From positions 62,001-126,000 of the forward strand of contig NZ_JBMSDZ010000005.1 in the NCBI RefSeq assembly GCF_049445995.1: a stretch of DNA of 64,000 nucleotides, in the 5' to 3' direction. Source of the stretch: Dyella_A sp049445995. Lineage in GTDB: Bacteria; Pseudomonadota; Gammaproteobacteria; Xanthomonadales; Rhodanobacteraceae. Both the position numbers and the translations under genes were made by a program. This document shows positions 8,036 to 15,368 of this stretch, one piece after another. Numbering within the stretch: the stretch's first letter is position 1; every line of letters starts with the position of its first letter. The notes below the pieces were generated by a model. The model was given only the letters and a program-made list of their open reading frames with translations. It was not told the origin of the DNA and did no database searches.

Positions 8036-8757
8036 ACCCGATCGACGACGACACCCTGCAGGCCTACGTGGACGGCCAGCTCGACGCCGAAGCCACCGCG
8101 CGCATCGACGCATTGCTGGCGACCGATCCGCTGCTCGCCGCGCGCGTGCAGCGCGAGCGCGCGCTGCGTGCCGCGCTGCGCGGGGCCTTCGATCCGGTGC
8201 TGGACGAGCCGATCCCTGCGCGGTTGGCGGCGCTGCTGCAGGCGCCGGTGGCCGAAGCGCCTCTCGTCTCGGTGACCGCACTGCCTGCGCGCCGCCCGCC
8301 TCGTCGCTGGGCGATGCCCGCGCTGGCGATGGCCGCCTCGATCGCCGCGCTGGCGGTGCTGCTGTGGCAGTCCTCGGCGCATGACCTGGTGCGCCTGCGC
8401 GATGGCGAGACGTTTGCCGGCGGCGCGTTGTCGCGCGCGCTGGACGACCAGCTCGCCAGCGCCCCCGAGCCCGGCGCGCCGATCACTGTCGGCCTCACCT
8501 TCCGCGCGACCGACGGCCGCATCTGCCGCAGTTTCGTGCGGCACGCCGCGCCGGCACGGGCCGGGCTGGCCTGCCACGACGAGCAGGGCTGGCAGGTGCC
8601 GGTGGTGGTGCCGGTGGGCGTGCCGGCCGAGGGCGACATGCGCCAGGCCGCCAGCGCGCTGCCGCCGGCCGTGCAGCGGGCGATCGACGCGCGCCGGCAG
8701 GGCGACGTGTTCGATGCCAGCCAGGAGCGCGCCGCGCGCGCCGCGGGCTGGCGCTGA
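8032..8757 (+). CDS. Transmembrane anti-sigma factor
   Basis: 241 residues. The N-terminal about 60 residues are a soluble helical segment starting IDDDTLQAYVDGQLD, the form seen in RsiW/ChrR-like anti-sigma domains without an obvious zinc HxxxCxxC motif. One membrane helix lies near residues 95-111 (ALAMAASIAALAVLLW), followed by a periplasmic domain of about 130 residues with two Cys residues. It starts within the stop of the ECF sigma gene, so the two are translationally coupled. The inferred role is to hold the sigma factor at the membrane until an envelope signal triggers its release. Confidence 0.85.
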   Translation: MNPIDDDTLQAYVDGQLDAEATARIDALLATDPLLAARVQRERALRAALRGAFDPVLDEPIPARLAALLQAPVAEAPLVSVTALPARRPPRRWAMPALAMAASIAALAVLLWQSSAHDLVRLRDGETFAGGALSRALDDQLASAPEPGAPITVGLTFRATDGRICRSFVRHAAPARAGLACHDEQGWQVPVVVPVGVPAEGDMRQAASALPPAVQRAIDARRQGDVFDASQERAARAAGWR

Positions 8758-8801
8758 CCGAGCCGTGGGCGTTCACCGCCGCTGCCCGGCGCGCTCCATG
8801 C

Positions 8802-9674
8802 TCAGCACCGCGTGGCGAGCACGCCATCGAGCGCGAGCTGCGCCTTGAAGCCGGCTTTTTCCAGCCGCCTGGCCACCTCGCGCGGCACGTCGCGGCCGCT
8901 GGTGAGCTTGTTCGGGCTGCCGGTGTAGTGGAACAGCCGGCCGCCCCGGCGCAGCACGCGGGCGAGTTGATCGTAGAAAGCCCGCGAGTACAGCTCGCCG
9001 GCGATGCCGAAGCGCGGCGGATCGTGCAGCAGGGCATCCACCGAGGCGTCGGCGATCCGCGCGATCGCCTCGGACACGTCGGCATGGGCGAGCTGCAGGC
9101 GACCGCCGTGCTCCGGCGCGTCCGGGTCGGGCGACCACGGATTGAGCGTACGCAGCCACAGCACGTCGGCGTTCTTCTCGAACGACTGGATGCGGGCCAC
9201 GCCGGCGTCCAGGCAGCAGGCGGCGAAATAGCCGAGGCCGCCGCAGGTGTCGAGCACGGATTTTCCGTGCGGTTCGACCAGCGCCACCTTGCGGCGCGCA
9301 TCCTCGTACGGCGACTCCTTCGATGTCGGCAGCATCTTGATGCCGTCGATCTCGAACGTGGGTGCGCCCCACTCGGTGGGCACCAGCTTGATCAGCGAAC
9401 CGGAGAAGCGCATCACCGGCGCGAATTCCTCGCCGTCCCACCAGTAGACCGTGCGCTCCTTGAGCTTGCCGGGGTACGGGTAGCGCTGGCCGCGCCAGTG
9501 CCAGGCGTCGGCGTCGAGCACGGCCTCGTCACTGGAGCGGCCCAGATCCAGCGAGCCCTGCCACGACGCGGCGCCGCGGCGGGCGGCGTCGAGCAGGGCC
9601 GCGCCGGTGTCGTGGGTCAGCAGGGGGCCGGTGTAGTGCGCCAAGAAGGACTCCGGGGCCGATAAGCTCGGCAC
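8802..9674 (-). CDS. Class I SAM-dependent methyltransferase of the COG2521 type
   Basis: About 290 residues. The SAM-binding motif I is DTCGGLGYFAACCL, followed by the acidic loop SFEKNADVLWLRTLNPWSP; this wording (DTC-GLGY, then E-K-N, then LNPWS) is that of the COG2521 group of predicted methyltransferases best known from archaea. Motif IV is LLHDPPRFG. An N-terminal domain of about 120 residues precedes the catalytic fold. The frame is open to 9761, but that start would overlap the next gene's promoter; GTG at 9674 is a guess and the start is uncertain. The substrate is unknown. It converges on the anti-sigma gene. Confidence 0.75.
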   Translation of the reverse strand: MPSLSAPESFLAHYTGPLLTHDTGAALLDAARRGAASWQGSLDLGRSSDEAVLDADAWHWRGQRYPYPGKLKERTVYWWDGEEFAPVMRFSGSLIKLVPTEWGAPTFEIDGIKMLPTSKESPYEDARRKVALVEPHGKSVLDTCGGLGYFAACCLDAGVARIQSFEKNADVLWLRTLNPWSPDPDAPEHGGRLQLAHADVSEAIARIADASVDALLHDPPRFGIAGELYSRAFYDQLARVLRRGGRLFHYTGSPNKLTSGRDVPREVARRLEKAGFKAQLALDGVLATRC

Positions 9675-9763
9675 GTGGCAAGGCGGGAGGGGCCGGCATG
9701 GTAGCCCAGGCTGCGCGACGGCACGGGCGCGTGTTGTGATGGTCAGGATGCTAAGGGGCACGG

Positions 9764-10594
9764 ATGGGCAAGCGTCTACGGATTGCGGTGGTGGGCTACG
9801 GCAGCGGCGGCCAGGCAGCGGCGCTGCTGCTGTCGCGCGATGGTCATGCGGTGGAGGTGTTTGAGCGGGTGCCGCATCCGGGCCCGGTCGGCGCGGGCTT
9901 CCTGCTGCAGCCGATCGGCCTGCATGTGCTGTGGGAGCTGAGCCTGCTCGATGCGGTGCTGGCGCACGGAATGCCGATCACCCGCCTGTTTGGCGAAACC
10001 GCGGGCGGACGTGCGGTGATGGACATGCGCTATGCCGAACTGGATCGCCGCCTGTGCGGCGTGGGCCTGCAGCGCGGTGCCTTGTTCCAGTTGCTGAATG
10101 CCGCGTGGCAGTCCGGGCGGTGTCTGCACGCCGGCTGCGCCATCGTGCAGGTCGATGCCGAGAGAGGGCGGCTCGTCGACGATGCGGGGCAGGTGCATGA
10201 CGGCTTCGACCTGATCGTGGTGGCTGATGGCTCGGCTTCGGCGCTGCGCGCGCAGGTCGCGCCCGCGGCGTTCGATCGACCGTATTCGTGGGGCGCGCAG
10301 TGGTGCCTGGTGGAGCAGGCGCACTGGCCGTGGCCAGGCGAATTGCGCCAGCGCTACGTGGGTGCACGCCGCATGGCGGGCATGCTGCCGGTGGGCACGC
10401 GCCCGGATGATCCGGTGCCAAGGATGAGTTTTTTCTGGAGCAGCTGGAGGCGCAGCTCGCTGCGTCACGGAGCGGCAGTGACGAGGTGTCACGTGGATCC
10501 TGCCGCGGCGAGGTCAACGGCTTCTGACGCCGCGAGCGGCATGAGGCGCGCCCTTGCACCGACATTCGTCGGGACTTGTCGACGCCAGCTTTGA
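9764..10594 (+). pseudogene. FAD-dependent monooxygenase, truncated after about residue 225
   Basis: The first about 225 residues are a good PheA/UbiH-type FAD monooxygenase: the GxGxxG dinucleotide motif (VVGYGSGGQAA), the E-R pair (VEVFERV), GFLLQPIGL and the second FAD motif VADGSASALR. Homologues run to about 380-400 residues and continue after MSFFWS with a conserved C-terminal half. Here the frame after MSFFWS becomes unrelated, Ser/Arg-rich residues and stops at 10594. A different frame across the break (from about 10420 to 10527) reads as a coherent acidic segment ending at a TGA. This looks like a deletion that joined the gene to unrelated sequence. The ATG at 9764 is well placed. 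The product, if made, would lack the substrate-binding half. Confidence 0.65.
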
Positions 10595-10724
10595 CACCTC
10601 CTGCGCGCATCGACATGTACGGGCACGCGCCCAGCGAGAAAGCCGTCTTCCGTGCGGACCACTTCGCTCGTCCACCCACCTGCCTGGCGCCGGAGGCGAT
10701 GGCGCGTGCCCTGGCAGTCCAGCC

Positions 10725-11183
10725 TCAGCGCAGCAACATCGGCGGATCGAGCCGGCGCATCGCTGCCAGCGTGCGCACCAGTTCGCGGTAGCTGGCGGCG
10801 AGCTGTTCGTAGAGCGCGGCGGTGGCGCGGCGGCCGACGTCGGCCACGCCCTGGTAGGCGGCGCGGCCGATGTCGATGTAGTAGCCCACGCTGACGCGGC
10901 GGCGTTCGGCCACGTCGGGGAACAGGCCGGCGACGAGCAGGCAGCGGTCGCCGACGTCGCGCAACGCGTCGCCGCGCGCGGTGCCGACCAGTTCGAGCGC
11001 GTCGAGCCAGTCCACGCCGTGGGTGTGCGCGAGCAGCTGTGCGTCGCGCTGGAAACGCAGCAGCACGAACACCAGATAGCTCTCGCGCGTCTCGTCGAGC
11101 GGATGGCCGGCGCGCTGGCCGGCCTCCTGCACCAGTGCCTGCCACAACTGCATCGGCGTGCCATGCTGAAACCTGTCGATCAT
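10725..11183 (-). CDS. Conserved hypothetical protein
   Basis: 152 residues, soluble and mainly helical, with no signal peptide and no membrane helix. Motifs seen include LWQALVQEAGQRAG near the start and a C-terminal LYEQLAASYRELVRTLAAM helix. I have a sense of homologues in xanthomonads and pseudomonads without an assigned function. ATG at 11183 has a GAGAGGGTGG ribosome site; GTG at 11192 is an alternative without spacing. It stands alone: the truncated monooxygenase faces it and the hairpin element follows its 5' side. Confidence 0.7.
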   Translation of the reverse strand: MIDRFQHGTPMQLWQALVQEAGQRAGHPLDETRESYLVFVLLRFQRDAQLLAHTHGVDWLDALELVGTARGDALRDVGDRCLLVAGLFPDVAERRRVSVGYYIDIGRAAYQGVADVGRRATAALYEQLAASYRELVRTLAAMRRLDPPMLLR

Positions 11184-11220
11184 GTCGTCCACCCTCTCGG
11201 TCGTCGACGATGCCAGCCCA

Positions 11221-11381
11221 AGAGCGTGGGCCGTAGAAATCTTTGGGCTGCGATTGTGCTCTCATCCATAGGCTGCGCCTCTCGTCGGGCTTACATAGTA
11301 TGACTATGCGTACCCTCCGATAGACGCATCCTATGGCGATAGCCTAATCTCGCTATCCAAAGTTTCTACGGCCCACGCTCT
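11221..11381. repeat. Long hairpin element with 26-bp inverted ends
   Basis: The left end AGAGCGTGGGCCGTAGAAA (11221-11239) is repeated exactly in reverse complement at 11363-11381, and the match continues inward (CTTTGG / CCAAAG) with a single extra base. Inside, CCATAGGCTGCG pairs with CGCATCCTATGG with one mismatch, and the centre holds CATAGT-ATG-ACTATG. The whole 161 bases could therefore fold into one long hairpin. It has no coding capacity and sits between genes. Its outer motif recurs at 32211-32289 and in part at 56632-56658, so it belongs to a repeat family of this genome, perhaps MITE- or REP-like. Confidence 0.8.
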
Positions 11382-11520
11382 AGACCAGCCTGTCGGGCTG
11401 CTGGCGCGGCGTTTCGCACGACGCCCGGCAGCCGGGCAGGGGGCGTGCCGACAGGCGGTTCCGGTGTGGCGGGGCTCCACCCCACTTTTTCGCCGGCGCA
11501 CCTTCCGCCACGCCGGTGGC

Positions 11521-11569
11521 GCAAACGGCGAGGGGCGCCACGGTGGGAGGCCCCCCTCGCCTGGTTTGC
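11521..11569 (-). terminator. Hairpin just downstream of the DUF885 gene
   Basis: GCAAACGGCGAGGGG (11521-11535) pairs with CCCCTCGCC-TG-GTTTGC (11553-11569) with a two-base bulge. It lies 14 bases after the minus-strand stop at 11583. There is no T run, so it may be a processing or partial termination signal. Confidence 0.45.
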
Positions 11570-11582
11570 GTCGGTCAGCCGG

Positions 11583-13391
11583 TCAGGGCGCCGCGGCGGT
11601 GCCTGCGGCCGCTGGCTGGGTCCACAACCTCGCTTCCACCGGGCCGCCCAGCATCTGCGCGCGCACCAGCGGGATCGGCGGCCCGCCGTAGCTGAGGAAC
11701 TGGTCGTGGAACGCCTTCAGCGCGTCGGTGCCGGGATGCCTGGCGATCCAGTCCTGGCGCAGCTGCATGATCATCAGCTTGCCCAGCGTGTAGTTGAGAT
11801 AGGCCGGGTCGTAGGTGCCGCGGGCCGCCTGCTGGCGGGCGCTGCCCGGATCCTGGAAGGCCTTGTCTTTGAACATCTGCTCGGACTGCGCCATGGTCAT
11901 GCCGCCGGTGTGCAGGCCGATCGCCGAGAGGTAGCGCACGTCGCGCAGCAGCGCGTTGGTGAGCTGGCCGATGTGTACTTCCGGGGTGGCGCCGTCGACG
12001 CCCTGGTCGAACATCATCTCCTCGGCGTAGTGCGCCCAGCCCTCGGCATAGGCGTAGCCGACGAACAGCCGGCCGAACATCCACTTGGCGCGGTTGGCGT
12101 GCAGGAACTGCAGGAAGTGGCCCGGCCACACCTCGTGCGCGGAGACGAACTCCAGCGCCGCCTTGCCCGGCACATAGGCGGCCTGGTCGGCCTTGCTCCA
12201 GTGCGGATCGGGTGGGGCAATGTAGTAGACCGACGGCAGGTTCTTCTCGTACGGGCCGGGGATCTCGATGTAGGCGAAGTTCCAGCGGTTGAACGGCGGG
12301 GCCTCTTCCACCTTGGCCTGCTCGGTACCGGGGATGGTGACGAGGTTCTTGTCGACCACGAACTGGCGCAGCGTGGCGAGCTGCTTGCGCGCGCCTTCCA
12401 CCGCGCCGCCTTCGGGCTTGTCAGCGGCTTCCTTGGCCACGCAGTCGGCCAGCGGCTTGTTGGGGGCGAACTGGTCGCAGGCTTGCTTCAGCGCATCGAG
12501 GTTGCGCTGCAGGTCCGCCTCGCCGATCGCCTTGAGGCGATCCAGCGGTACGTCGACGCGTTCGGTGGCGTGCAGCATGGCGGCGAACTTGTCCGCGCCC
12601 AGCGCGTAGTTCTGCGTGGCCTGCGGCTTTTGCGCTTTCAGCCAGTCGGCCAGCTCCTGCGTGGCCGAGATGGCCGCAGCGTTGGCGGCCTTGAAGCGCG
12701 CCTGCAGGGCCGGGTCCTTCACGCCGGCGAAGATGCCCGGCACGTCGTTCTTGAAGAACGCCGCGAAGCCGCCGAACGAATTCACGCCCAGGTCGATGTA
12801 CGACGCCGGCAGCGGCGTCTTGAGATTGGCCTTCACCTGCGCCAGCGCCTTGGGCAGCGCCTCCTCGTAGCTGACGAAGGCCGCCATGCGCTCGGCCAGC
12901 GGCGCGTAGGGGCGGGTCAGGTACATGCTCGGCGAGAGGTCGCCGGTGTAGTAGGCCGGGTTGGAATAGGGAAAGCCCGACTGCTCCAGCCAGAACAACT
13001 GGCCGTCGATCACGGCGAGTACGTAGTCGCGCTGGAAGCGACCGGTCGCGTCGAGCGTGTCGTCGGTGAACGCGGCAAACGCGTCGTGCTGGGCATGCAG
13101 CCAGTCGGCCGTGGCCTTGAGGCCTGCGGGGCTGTAGTCGGGCAGCTTGCCGTCGTACTCGTGCTTGCCGGCGTTGGCGGCGAACACCGGGTTGTGCTCG
13201 AACATGCCCTGGATGAAGGCATCCACGGCGGTGCCGAGCGCCACCGTCTTGTCGGTGCTGGCCCTGGCTGCCGTGGCGGCGGGCGCCGGGGCGGCAGCGT
13301 CACCCGATGGTGCGGCCTGTTCCTTCGAACAGCCGGCCAGCAGGGCGGCGGTGATGACGGCGGACAGCGTGAGAACGCGCAACGCTCGCAT
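11583..13391 (-). CDS. DUF885 family lipoprotein, putative metallo-hydrolase
   Basis: 602 residues. A lipoprotein signal ends in LLAGC (Cys21), so it is probably anchored in the outer or inner membrane facing the periplasm. The family's conserved zinc-type motif HExxPGH is present at residues 419-425 (HEVWPGH), followed by AEGWAHYAE near residue 449, which supplies the second glutamate. The length fits full DUF885 proteins, which look like thermolysin-clan peptidases though the substrate is mostly uncharacterised. The ATG at 13391 has an AAGGGGAG ribosome site. It is transcribed alone. Confidence 0.88.
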   Translation of the reverse strand: MRALRVLTLSAVITAALLAGCSKEQAAPSGDAAAPAPAATAARASTDKTVALGTAVDAFIQGMFEHNPVFAANAGKHEYDGKLPDYSPAGLKATADWLHAQHDAFAAFTDDTLDATGRFQRDYVLAVIDGQLFWLEQSGFPYSNPAYYTGDLSPSMYLTRPYAPLAERMAAFVSYEEALPKALAQVKANLKTPLPASYIDLGVNSFGGFAAFFKNDVPGIFAGVKDPALQARFKAANAAAISATQELADWLKAQKPQATQNYALGADKFAAMLHATERVDVPLDRLKAIGEADLQRNLDALKQACDQFAPNKPLADCVAKEAADKPEGGAVEGARKQLATLRQFVVDKNLVTIPGTEQAKVEEAPPFNRWNFAYIEIPGPYEKNLPSVYYIAPPDPHWSKADQAAYVPGKAALEFVSAHEVWPGHFLQFLHANRAKWMFGRLFVGYAYAEGWAHYAEEMMFDQGVDGATPEVHIGQLTNALLRDVRYLSAIGLHTGGMTMAQSEQMFKDKAFQDPGSARQQAARGTYDPAYLNYTLGKLMIMQLRQDWIARHPGTDALKAFHDQFLSYGGPPIPLVRAQMLGGPVEARLWTQPAAAGTAAAP

Positions 13392-13491
13392 GGTCGACTC
13401 CCCTTGAAGACTGAGTGCCCGAGAGTAGGCGTTGCCGCGGCAGGCGGCAATCGACGGATGCGCGGCGCCCGCATCGTCTCTGCCGTCGCGA

Positions 13492-13791
13492 TCAGCGCCG
13501 CTGCTTCCAGCGGATCCAGCGGCGCTCCGCCCAGATCAGCGCGCGCCGGACCGGGCGGCGGAGAAACGGCAGATCCTGCGCGAGCAGCAGCAGGCCCAGC
13601 GGCAGCATCCATATGCCCAGTACGGGAAGGAAGCTGAGCAGCCCGGCGAACACCAGCATCAGGCCGAGCGGGATGCGCAGCCACATCGCACCGGGCGCGC
13701 GCAGCCAGCGCACGATTCGGTACAGCCAGCGCGGAAGCACCCGCCCGAGGCGGTCCAGTTGATGGTTCAGCCGTTGCTCGTCGCGGTTCAC
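13492..13791 (-). CDS. Small inner-membrane protein
   Basis: 99 residues. The centre (about residues 38-71) is two short hydrophobic helices, RIPLGLMLVFAGLLSFLPVLG and IWMLPLGLLLLA, separated by a tight turn; both ends are strongly basic (RRPVRRALIWAERRWIRWKQRR in part at the C-terminus). The GTG start at 13791 has an AGGGAG ribosome site. Similar small proteins occur widely in proteobacteria without a known role. Confidence 0.65.
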   Translation of the reverse strand: MNRDEQRLNHQLDRLGRVLPRWLYRIVRWLRAPGAMWLRIPLGLMLVFAGLLSFLPVLGIWMLPLGLLLLAQDLPFLRRPVRRALIWAERRWIRWKQRR

Positions 13792-13964
13792 CGGTCACTC
13801 CCTGTGGTTGCAGAACGAGGTTAGCGGCTACGGCTTTATCGGTGCCGAACGCACGCTGCATCGCGCCCGGCGCGGCGGTGCGGCAGTTGCGGTTGTGCGC
13901 GCGGCGGCGCTCAATGGCGGCAGCGATGCCACGCGCATCGGCGACCGTCCGGGAGGAGTCCGCC

Positions 13965-14513
13965 ATGAAATCGATGACCACGCTTGTCGTTGCCGCAGCG
14001 CTCGCGCTGGCGGCCGGTGCCGCCGGCGTCGAGTCGATGTCGCTCAACCGTTTCCGCGACCGCGTGCTGCCGGTGCTGGTGAAGGTCGACACGCACGGCA
14101 AGGTGACGCGCCTGTCGTCGGCGATCGAGCTGACGCCGCGCTTCGACCGCCTGCTGCGGCAGACGGTGGGCCGGATGATCACCGGGCCGGCCATGGACCA
14201 CGGCAAGCCCATGGCCAGCCAGTTCGTGATGAAGCTGGGCATGCAGGCCACGCCACGGCCGGACGGCGAATACGACGCGCGCTTCGTCTACCTGTCCAGC
14301 TCGCCGGTGCCTTCCGGCGAATGGATCTGGCAGAACGAGGACGGCCACCGCCTCGCCCTGGTGCGGGCCGACGGGCTGAACTACCGCGGCCCGCGCTATC
14401 GGCACCACGACTTCCCCGCCTGGCGCGACCCGTGGATCGGCAACCGGCCGATGCGCCAGCCGCCCCCGCCGACCCCGGCGCAGGCCGCGCCGAACAGCCG
14501 CCCCGGCCGCTGA
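13965..14513 (+). CDS. Exported hypothetical protein
   Basis: 182 residues. A hydrophobic signal segment covers residues 1-20 (MTTLVVAAALALAAGAAG). The mature part contains VLPVLVKVDTHGKVTRLSSAIELTPRFDRLL, a pattern seen in small periplasmic proteins with a TonB-C-like flavour, and a Pro-rich tail. The start is set by the GGGAGGAG ribosome site before ATG 13965; the longer frame from 13842 is not supported. No function is assigned. Bases 13792-13964 between the two flanking divergent genes show nothing else. Confidence 0.6.
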   Translation: MKSMTTLVVAAALALAAGAAGVESMSLNRFRDRVLPVLVKVDTHGKVTRLSSAIELTPRFDRLLRQTVGRMITGPAMDHGKPMASQFVMKLGMQATPRPDGEYDARFVYLSSSPVPSGEWIWQNEDGHRLALVRADGLNYRGPRYRHHDFPAWRDPWIGNRPMRQPPPPTPAQAAPNSRPGR

Positions 14514-14523
14514 CCGATCCGGC

Positions 14524-15183
14524 TCAATCCCGACCCGGCGCGCCCAGCGGAAAGTAGTGGCGATACGGGCGCGCCTCGTCCACCGCGCGGGCGAACGACG
14601 GCCGCGCCAGCAGGCGCCGCCGGTAGGCGTGCACGTTGGCGAAGGTCGCATCGATCGGATGCGTCCAGTCCGCATAGAACAGGAACGGGGCGGCACCGCA
14701 GTCGGCCAGGCTGAAGCATTCGCCCACGGCCCACGTGCGCCCGGCCATGCGCCGGTCCAGCCACGCATAGGCGGTGTCGAGCATGGCGCGGGCCTCGGTC
14801 ACGCCGAACGGATCGCGCTGGTCTTCTGGCCGCATGCGGTCGAACACCACCTTCTGCTGCGGTGTGGAAATGTAGTTGTCGAAGAAGCGGTCGAGCATGC
14901 GCACGTCCAACTCGGCGTCGGCATCGTCCGGCAGGAAGCGGGTGGCGCCGGGGTAGTGCAGGTCCAGGTGCTCGATGATGCAGGTGGCCTCCAGGATCGT
15001 TCGCTCGCCGTCGACCAGCACGGGGAAGCGCTTGATCGGCCACAGCGCGGTCAGCTCGGCCTGCGCCTGCGGGTCTTCCAGCATGCGCAGCTCGAATGGC
15101 GTGCCGTTCTCGTAGAGCGCCACCAGCACCTTCTGGCAATAGGACGAGAAAGGGTGGGCGTAGAGGCGGGGCAGGGCGGGCAT
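14524..15183 (-). CDS. Glutathione S-transferase family protein
   Basis: 219 residues. The N-terminal thioredoxin-like domain begins LYAHPFSSYCQKVLVALYENG (partly quoted) with a Ser and Cys at the usual catalytic position, the conserved cis-Pro in RFPVLVDG, and the E-A/S pair (LEATCIIEHLD) that binds the glutathione gamma-glutamyl group. A helical C-terminal domain follows with the N-capping AVGECFSLADC. It probably conjugates or reduces electrophilic compounds. ATG 15183 has a GGAGAAA ribosome site; the longer frame to 15339 is not preferred. It is divergent from the alpha-2-macroglobulin gene. Confidence 0.88.
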   Translation of the reverse strand: MPALPRLYAHPFSSYCQKVLVALYENGTPFELRMLEDPQAQAELTALWPIKRFPVLVDGERTILEATCIIEHLDLHYPGATRFLPDDADAELDVRMLDRFFDNYISTPQQKVVFDRMRPEDQRDPFGVTEARAMLDTAYAWLDRRMAGRTWAVGECFSLADCGAAPFLFYADWTHPIDATFANVHAYRRRLLARPSFARAVDEARPYRHYFPLGAPGRD

Positions 15184-15368
15184 GGGGTGTTTCTCCGGCA
15201 GGTTTCGCTGACGACGAGCGGTGGCATCGCGGATCGACAGCGTGCCGCCCGCCGACCCCGTCGTCGCGCTCCGCCGTGCCAGAATTCCCGAGGCGGGGCG
15301 CCCCGCGGGCGCCATCCGGCCGCCACGAATGGACGCCATACTGCTGCCACATCCAGGGAGAGGTTCTC

